Positions 7,155-11,663 of a DNA stretch of 11,663 nt are shown in pieces. The first letter of the stretch is position 1. The number at the start of each line of letters is the position of its first letter. The translations under genes were made by a program, and so were the position numbers. Origin of the DNA: Paenibacillus sp. (GTDB lineage: Bacteria; Bacillota; Bacilli; Paenibacillales; Paenibacillaceae); contig JAQSXN010000057.1 in NCBI GenBank assembly GCA_029256665.1, forward strand, positions 1 through 11,663, in the 5' to 3' direction. Below the pieces are notes generated by a model that was given only the letters and a program-made list of their open reading frames with translations, had not been told where the DNA came from and did no database searches.

Positions 7155-7175
7155 ATTCGATAATTTTGCGAATTT
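7153..7175. promoter_or_regulatory. Inverted repeat overlapping the exporter promoter, possible operator
   Basis: AAATTCG (7153-7159) and CGAATTT (7169-7175) form a perfect 7-bp inverted repeat with a 9-nt gap. It touches the -35 hexamer of the proposed exporter promoter, a place where a repressor or MarR/MerR-like regulator could act. No regulator gene is nearby, so the binding protein is unknown. Confidence 0.35.
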
Positions 7176-7297
7176 TTGAGTGTATCCGCTTATTATGGCG
7201 ATAAAGGAAATGGAAACCGATATACCTCCTAAATGATCTCGAATGATTGCCATTATGTGCGTATTGCTCCGTTTTTGCATATTTGCACACAAAATAT

Positions 7298-7336
7298 AAA
7301 AAAGCTTTTGCAGGGCGTTCAAGCGCCGGCAAAAGC
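7298..7336 (-). terminator. Intrinsic terminator of dynA
   Basis: In the minus-strand RNA GCTTTTGC (7329-7336) pairs with GCAAAAGC (7304-7311), with an inner GGCG/CGCC helix (7324-7327 with 7314-7317) and loop, followed by six T (7298-7303). It stands 34 nt after the dynA stop. It separates dynA from the exporter genes and shows that the 5' extension of the exporter frame to 7322 is not translated from an exporter mRNA. Confidence 0.92.
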
Positions 7337-7370
7337 ATTAAGCGAATCGCGATATAGAAGAAGGAATAGA

Positions 7371-10300
7371 TCAGACGTTTTGGATATGGATTAATTCGTC
7401 TCTAAGTTTCGTCAGGTCTTGAACGGCGGATCCGCCGGCGAGCGATTGCCGCTTGCCTTCCGCATAGGCGGACACGTCGGATTTCAATTGGCGGGCCGTC
7501 CGCTCCGAAGCCGAAGCCCACTCGTTCGCATAATGTTGCTGCCATAGTCCGGCTGCCGCTGACGTCCATTGTTGGATCGACGGCACGATGATGGCTTCAA
7601 GCTCTTTGCGCAGCTGCCCTTTCCCTTCGCCCTCGAAGAACTGGCGCGGCGATTTGAAGCGGCTCCAAAGCCATTTCGCTTCGATGGCGCCTTCTTCCCA
7701 TGGTGCGGCTTCCTCAGGCGGCGCAAGCGATAGCGGGACGTAGGCCGCCGCTTCATATTCGCCGAACGATACCTCGAGCTCGGTCGCGCTTGCGGCGAAT
7801 CCTTGTTTCAGAGCGCCGTTAATCGCCCTTTCGACGCGAAGAGACGTCGCCTGCAGCTCCTGCGATAATTCCCGTTGGACCAAACGCTGCAGCTCCAGCC
7901 ACGATGTCCATACGACGCGCTTCAGATCGCGTCCGTCATCCTGCAGCGAGGCAGGATTAAAGGCAAGATGATAGAAATCGCCTAACCGGAATTGAAGACG
8001 CTGCGCCACGTAATAGAGCAGTTCCGTCATCTCTTGTTTGATACCCTCCGGCAGCGGAGAATGATTGAACTTGGCGATCGGCGCATCCACGCTCGACCAT
8101 GCGGCTTCCAGCCTCGCAAGCTCAGCTTCGCGGGCCGCTTGGTCGCCTTGCGCTCCGCGAATCCAGCCGTCGAGCTGTCCAATCGTCCGCTTAAGCTCTT
8201 GCTCGGCGGAGTCGATGGCAAGCGCGCCTAGATCGGTTGCGATAAACGCAAAGAAATCTTGTTCGAACGCCCCGATTCGCGACCGTTCCAGCAGGGAGGC
8301 GTCTCCGTCCGTCTTGGCGTCCAACGCCTCGATGCTCGAGACGGGATAAAGCCGCGGATGCCGGATGGAATGCTGCAATAAGTTATGTTCGACATGCATG
8401 AGCACATGCTGAAGCTCTTCTGCGTCCGCCGCGAGATCCGCCGCGTTGACGACAAAGAACATTTTGTCCAGCTCGAATTGATCCTTGACGCGCCCCAGTT
8501 GATCCAGGAACTGTCTGTCGGCTTGCGAGAAAGCATGGTTGTAGTAGGTAACGAACAGAACGGCGTCCGCGTTTTTGATGTAGTTAAACGATACCCCTGT
8601 ATGCCTTGCGTTAACCGAATCCGCGCCGGGCGTATCCACCAGCACAATGCCTTCCGCGGTCAGCGGACAATCGTAATGGAAGTCGATCTCGCTGACGAAG
8701 CATGAACGCGATTCGTCGGCGACAAATTGCTTATACGCATCCTGTCCGACATGCAGCTCCTTGCCGAGGAACGGCTCATGTTCGTTCCAGCCATTGCGCG
8801 CGGCCCGCAGGAAGCTGTAATGCGGCCTGCCGCCCGCGCCGATCGCGTCCGGCGACAGGCGATCGATGACGGCCAGAATGGATGCGCCGTCAGGCAACGT
8901 TTCTTTCGTCGCGCGTTCGCCAAGCAAGGATAACGAATATCGCAGATCGTCCAGCATCGCTTCCGTCGATTTCATCGACACGCGCGCCGTTCCGTGCCCA
9001 TATTGCTCCGTTGGCGGCATTAATCGGTTGATCGCGGCCGTCGTCGGGTTAGGCGAAACGGGTAGAACCGCTTCTCCGATAAGCGCGTTCGCCAGCGAAG
9101 ACTTGCCGGCGCTGAACGCGCCGAATAACGCAATCGTAAATCGGCTGTCGGCAAGCCGTCCGGCCTTCTCTCCGAGCGACGCGGCGGATGCCCCAAGCAA
9201 GCCGTGCGGCGCGAGCAGCTCCGCGGCCAGACGCATGCGTTGCGCCGAAGCCTGCTGTTTCGCGCGGATCGAGGTCGTTTCTCCCGCAGCGCGGCCGGTA
9301 TCCGCAACGCCTGCCAGCAATGTCGCGGCCACCTCGCGGTTCATGCGCCCCGTTTCGTCCTTGCCGCGATCCTCCGCCTGTTGCCTGGCAACGATCGCGG
9401 ATGCGGCAGCGGAAGCCGTGCTGCCGGCGTCCACTTCGTCCGGATGCGGGAGCCGCGGCTGCTCCAGCGGCTTCGGCAACCGGCTTTGCATAGCCATTTC
9501 CTTGCGGCCGCTCTCTTCCTCAAGCTCGCGCAGCGCGTCTGCCGCGGCCGTCTTGCCGCCCAGCTCCGCAAGCTCCGTTGTTGCGGCCGCGATCGCGGAC
9601 TCTCCCGAGTCGGCAACGAAATCCGCCAGCGTGTCGATAATCGCAAGCGCGCGTCTCCGGTATTCGCTTTTTACGTCGGCCGCCATGTCCTTACTGTAGG
9701 TCATCGTATATTCGTTGCCGAATACGGCGCCTTGCTTGACGCGGGACAACAGCCAGCCGCCGTCGGGCAGCCAACCCAACCCCTCGGCAAGAAGCGGCTC
9801 GAGCTTGTCGCTTGCGAAGCCGGAACCTGCTGCGGCTTGCCTAAGCAGATGCTTGACATGCCAGTCGACCGAAGCGATCGTCAAGCTGCCAAGCTCCGTC
9901 TTAAAGGCCTCCAGGCGCCGTTCCTGCTCCGCTGCGGTTTTGGCGCCCGAGAACAACAATCCGGCCTTATAGCCAGGGCGGCGGCTTTCCAGAAAGGCAT
10001 GCGCAAGATCCCGCAGCGAAGCCGGCGTAATATTGGCGTTATCCAGAATGGATTGGAGTTCGATGCGCAGCTTCGCGCGATATTGCTCCTTCTCTCGGCC
10101 AAGCCTCTCAATGAGCTGGCTCAGACGGCTAACTTCCGCCTTGACGACGGCCAACGCCTCTTCGCCGCCCGCCTCCGCCAGTAAGCGTTCGCGCGCTGGT
10201 TCCAGACTTTCCTGCACCCACTTGGCATGACTGCCTACCAAATGGCGCAGCGATGCGTCAACGCTGTACGCGCATAGCGACTCCCGCCGTTCCTTCAGCT

Positions 10301-11057
10301 CCTCCAGCAAGGAAAGGAGCACATGCCATTGATGCCGTGGATGATCGGGCTGGCGGAGAGAAAGATAAAGAATGCCTGCCGGTTCCAGATGCCAGGCATA
10401 AAAAGCTTCTTCCACGCTATGTTTATACTCGTCGAAGCTGAGTTCGCGGTCCCGATGCTTGTCGATCTGATTCACGATAAAGTAGAGCGGCTTGCCCCAG
10501 TCCTTCAAGCTTTTCGCGAATGCGAAATTGATTTCCGATTGAACGTGGTTGTAATCCATGACGTAGAACACGACATCCGCAAGATGCAGCGCCGATTCGG
10601 TAGCCATTCGGTGCGCGTCGTCGGTTGAATCGATGCCAGGCGTATCTAGCAATGTCATATTGGATCCTAGCACCGGACTAGGATATTCGATCGACACCGA
10701 CAAGAACCGCTCCCCGTCTTTGCAGTACGTATCCAGTTGGTCGATCGGCACCTCCAAAAGGGAGATAACGCCATCCGCCTCCATTTCGACGGAAGCGACG
10801 GCCCGCTCGCCGCCGCGGATCGAAACGACGTTCGCGCTGGTCGGAATCGGGCTCGACGGCAACAGATTAGCGCCGCAAATCGCGTTGACGAGCGTGGACT
10901 TGCCTGCCGAAAAATGTCCGCATAAAGCAACAGTAAGCCGACCCTCGGTCAGCTTACTGTTAAGCTCTTGCGCTTGTACGGCCCTGGCATGGTCGCCGGC
11001 GGCTTCCAGGTCGGTGCCGATATGTTGTAACGCTTCAGCTATGTTTTGCACTTTCAT
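7371..11057 (-). CDS. dynA: Tandem dynamin-like GTPase (DynA/YpbR type)
   Basis: A 1228-residue protein made of two fused bacterial dynamin modules, like Bacillus DynA, which tethers and fuses membranes and helps cells survive membrane-damaging antibiotics and phage. Module 1 has P-loop GHFSAGKS (47-54), G2 Thr73 in PTSANV, DTPG (138-141) and NQID (196-199) in the G4 place. Module 2 has GAFSAGKS (646-653), PTTAA (671-675), DTPG (808-811) and NAAD (871-874). Long helical stalk regions follow each GTPase, and an Ala-rich linker (about 485-605) joins the halves. A hydrophobic patch around 424-448 could be the membrane paddle. There is no signal peptide; the protein should be cytoplasmic and membrane-associated. 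Both P-loops and DTPG motifs are intact, so both GTPases may work. An ATG at 11066 abuts the GGAG at 11067-11070, so the ATG at 11057, 9 nt from it, is preferred. It ends at a strong terminator. Confidence 0.93.
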   Translation of the reverse strand: MKVQNIAEALQHIGTDLEAAGDHARAVQAQELNSKLTEGRLTVALCGHFSAGKSTLVNAICGANLLPSSPIPTSANVVSIRGGERAVASVEMEADGVISLLEVPIDQLDTYCKDGERFLSVSIEYPSPVLGSNMTLLDTPGIDSTDDAHRMATESALHLADVVFYVMDYNHVQSEINFAFAKSLKDWGKPLYFIVNQIDKHRDRELSFDEYKHSVEEAFYAWHLEPAGILYLSLRQPDHPRHQWHVLLSLLEELKERRESLCAYSVDASLRHLVGSHAKWVQESLEPARERLLAEAGGEEALAVVKAEVSRLSQLIERLGREKEQYRAKLRIELQSILDNANITPASLRDLAHAFLESRRPGYKAGLLFSGAKTAAEQERRLEAFKTELGSLTIASVDWHVKHLLRQAAAGSGFASDKLEPLLAEGLGWLPDGGWLLSRVKQGAVFGNEYTMTYSKDMAADVKSEYRRRALAIIDTLADFVADSGESAIAAATTELAELGGKTAAADALRELEEESGRKEMAMQSRLPKPLEQPRLPHPDEVDAGSTASAAASAIVARQQAEDRGKDETGRMNREVAATLLAGVADTGRAAGETTSIRAKQQASAQRMRLAAELLAPHGLLGASAASLGEKAGRLADSRFTIALFGAFSAGKSSLANALIGEAVLPVSPNPTTAAINRLMPPTEQYGHGTARVSMKSTEAMLDDLRYSLSLLGERATKETLPDGASILAVIDRLSPDAIGAGGRPHYSFLRAARNGWNEHEPFLGKELHVGQDAYKQFVADESRSCFVSEIDFHYDCPLTAEGIVLVDTPGADSVNARHTGVSFNYIKNADAVLFVTYYNHAFSQADRQFLDQLGRVKDQFELDKMFFVVNAADLAADAEELQHVLMHVEHNLLQHSIRHPRLYPVSSIEALDAKTDGDASLLERSRIGAFEQDFFAFIATDLGALAIDSAEQELKRTIGQLDGWIRGAQGDQAAREAELARLEAAWSSVDAPIAKFNHSPLPEGIKQEMTELLYYVAQRLQFRLGDFYHLAFNPASLQDDGRDLKRVVWTSWLELQRLVQRELSQELQATSLRVERAINGALKQGFAASATELEVSFGEYEAAAYVPLSLAPPEEAAPWEEGAIEAKWLWSRFKSPRQFFEGEGKGQLRKELEAIIVPSIQQWTSAAAGLWQQHYANEWASASERTARQLKSDVSAYAEGKRQSLAGGSAVQDLTKLRDELIHIQNV

Positions 11058-11066
11058 TTCAGTCAT

Positions 11067-11070
11067 CTCC
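11067..11070 (-). promoter_or_regulatory. Ribosome binding site deciding the dynA start
   Basis: GGAG directly touches the ATG at 11064-11066, which leaves no room for initiation there, but stands 9 nt before the ATG at 11055-11057. The latter is therefore chosen, removing the first three codons of the longest frame. Confidence 0.65.
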
Positions 11071-11094
11071 GATGATTATCTAATAGACATGATA

Positions 11095-11100
11095 AGTATA
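11095..11100 (-). promoter_or_regulatory. Possible dynA -10 element
   Basis: TATACT on the minus strand matches 5 of 6 bases of the sigma-A -10 and lies about 30 nt before the dynA ribosome binding site. The -35 is poor: TTCCAA at 16 bp or TTGTTC at 19 bp, both inside the adjacent hairpin. dynA may instead be read from the nth side. Confidence 0.3.
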
Positions 11101-11145
11101 GCCCATCAAGCGCGCCTTGGAACAACGACGGCGCGCTTGACGGGC
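11101..11145 (-). terminator. Strong GC-rich hairpin between the 91-aa gene and dynA, possible terminator
   Basis: GCCCGTCAAGCGCGCC (11130-11145) and GGCGCGCTTGATGGGC (11101-11116), read on the minus strand, form a 16-bp stem with a 13-nt loop. The single non-Watson-Crick position is G-U in minus-strand RNA but A-C in plus-strand RNA, so the structure suits transcripts from the minus strand. It begins 6 nt after the stop of the 91-residue gene. The sequence after it (TATACTTATC) is only moderately T-rich, so it may be a weak terminator, an attenuator or a stabiliser of the upstream mRNA end. Confidence 0.5.
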
Positions 11146-11151
11146 GTAATA

Positions 11152-11427
11152 TTAAACCGCTTCTTCTTCGTCCGTCGACGGCAGGCAAATCTCGAAAACG
11201 TTGCCGTGCTGGAGAATCATGATGTTGCGTTCCTTCTCTTTCATGACGACGACTTCAGGCTTTACGCGCATACGATCGATGTATTGATCCGGAACATCCC
11301 CGGAACCGCTCACCGTCACGCCTTCGATGACGATGTCTTCGTTCTCCTTTGGAGGGGCTTCGAGCACTTGCTCGTAAATATCGGAAAATAGTTCAAAATT
11401 GTTCGTGTATACGGAGATACATTTCAT
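11152..11427 (-). CDS. Conserved-looking hypothetical protein of 91 residues
   Basis: I do not recognise this family. The protein is small, acidic and soluble, with no membrane segment, signal peptide or cysteine pair. It starts MKCISVYTNNFELFSDIYEQ, suggesting a beta-alpha opening, and its centre has IVIEGVTVSGSG, then VVVMKEKERNIMILQHGNVFEICL, which looks like a beta-hairpin core, and an acidic tail. The frame opens at 11436 with two earlier ATGs, the first overlapping the nth stop as ATGA. However, AAGGA (11436-11440) is 8 nt before the ATG at 11427, which is preferred. That leaves 5 nt after the nth stop, so it is translated from the nth mRNA and its binding site lies at the end of nth. 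Function cannot be inferred; the context only links its expression to nth. Confidence 0.75.
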   Translation of the reverse strand: MKCISVYTNNFELFSDIYEQVLEAPPKENEDIVIEGVTVSGSGDVPDQYIDRMRVKPEVVVMKEKERNIMILQHGNVFEICLPSTDEEEAV

Positions 11428-11432
11428 GTTCA

Positions 11433-11663
11433 TCATCCTTCGGCTATTAATTTGGTCTTCTTCTCTTTATGTTTGGTCTTGACCGCCGGCTTCATACGTC
11501 TTTGACCTTCCTTGCAGATATCAAGCAGCGGGCAGACCGGACATTGCGGGTTTTGAGCCTTGCAATGGTAGCGGCCGAAAAAGATAAGGCGATGATGCGT
11601 CAACGTCCATTCGTCCCTTGGCACCAGCTTCATCAATTTATGCTCGACCTCGAGTACGGTGTC
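11433..11663 (-). CDS. nth: Endonuclease III (DNA glycosylase/AP lyase), C-terminal part
   Basis: The last 76 codons of a base-excision repair enzyme that removes oxidised pyrimidines and nicks the abasic site; the 5' part is beyond the right edge. The frame is open to the window end. DTVLEVEHKLMKLVP, then WTLTHHRLIFFGRYHC, is typical of Nth, and the four cysteines with spacing C-x6-C-x2-C-x5-C (CKAQNPQC, CPVC, CPLLDIC) form the 4Fe-4S cluster loop. The helix-hairpin-helix with the catalytic Lys and Asp is not in view. After the cluster there is a Lys-rich tail of about 25 residues (RRMKPAVKTKHKEKKTKL), rather longer than in E. coli Nth and possibly DNA-binding. The next gene follows after 5 nt. 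Confidence 0.95.
   Translation of the reverse strand, partial: DTVLEVEHKLMKLVPRDEWTLTHHRLIFFGRYHCKAQNPQCPVCPLLDICKEGQRRMKPAVKTKHKEKKTKLIAEG

Noticed and set aside
7086..7322. N-terminal extension of the BmrC-like protein up to 7322
   Set aside because: The first codons lie inside the dynA terminator stem and upstream of the likely promoter. The extension would make the protein far longer than the usual 585-610 residues.
8866..10184. Long plus-strand open frames opposite dynA (for example 8866-9699 and 9204-10184)
   Set aside because: They are antisense to a clear dynamin gene, have low-complexity Ser/Arg/Ala-rich products, lack ribosome binding sites, and are expected as shadows in GC-rich coding DNA.

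Overview
The window looks like chromosomal DNA of a moderately GC-rich, spore-forming Firmicute of the Paenibacillus/Cohnella kind. The grounds are the protein set (a two-module DynA-type dynamin, a YqkE-like protein, a LysM-M14 cortex-type endopeptidase, a BmrC/BmrD-like exporter pair), strong AGGAGG-type ribosome binding sites, a Bacillus-type LexA box, and an intergenic repeat I associate with Paenibacillus. This rests on recognition by eye; no database was searched. Every gene I accept is on the minus strand, so transcription runs from high to low coordinates. The plus strand carries only antisense shadows.

In transcription order, the right edge holds the 3' end of nth (endonuclease III with its 4Fe-4S loop), followed after 5 nt by an unrecognised 91-residue protein. 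A strong hairpin separates these from dynA, a large protein with two dynamin GTPase modules that ends at a very clear intrinsic terminator. Next is a two-gene operon for a heterodimeric ABC exporter. Its ORFs overlap by ATGA, and the motifs predict one degenerate and one competent ATP site. The first ORF can be extended upstream into the dynA terminator, but a promoter, a possible operator and a ribosome binding site all support a start near 7085.

A roughly 165-bp structured repeat lies between the exporter genes and purT (formate-dependent GAR transformylase). The purT leader folds into a hairpin that buries the purT Shine-Dalgarno sequence and is followed by a U-rich tract, which suggests translational or transcriptional control. 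purT overlaps the yqkE-like gene by 17 nt. After 106 nt comes a gamma-D-glutamyl-L-diamino acid endopeptidase with two LysM domains, possibly with its own late-sporulation promoter, and closed by an intrinsic terminator.

The left 333 bp contain no convincing gene. They hold a promoter firing leftwards out of the window with a near-perfect LexA (SOS) operator across its -35/spacer region, and a likely ribosome binding site at the very edge. An SOS-controlled gene therefore probably begins just outside the window.

No mobile element with a transposase, CRISPR array, tRNA or rRNA was seen. Most genes are ordinary housekeeping or envelope genes. The points most worth following are the SOS promoter, the purT leader hairpin and the repeat; I see no clear new multi-gene system.
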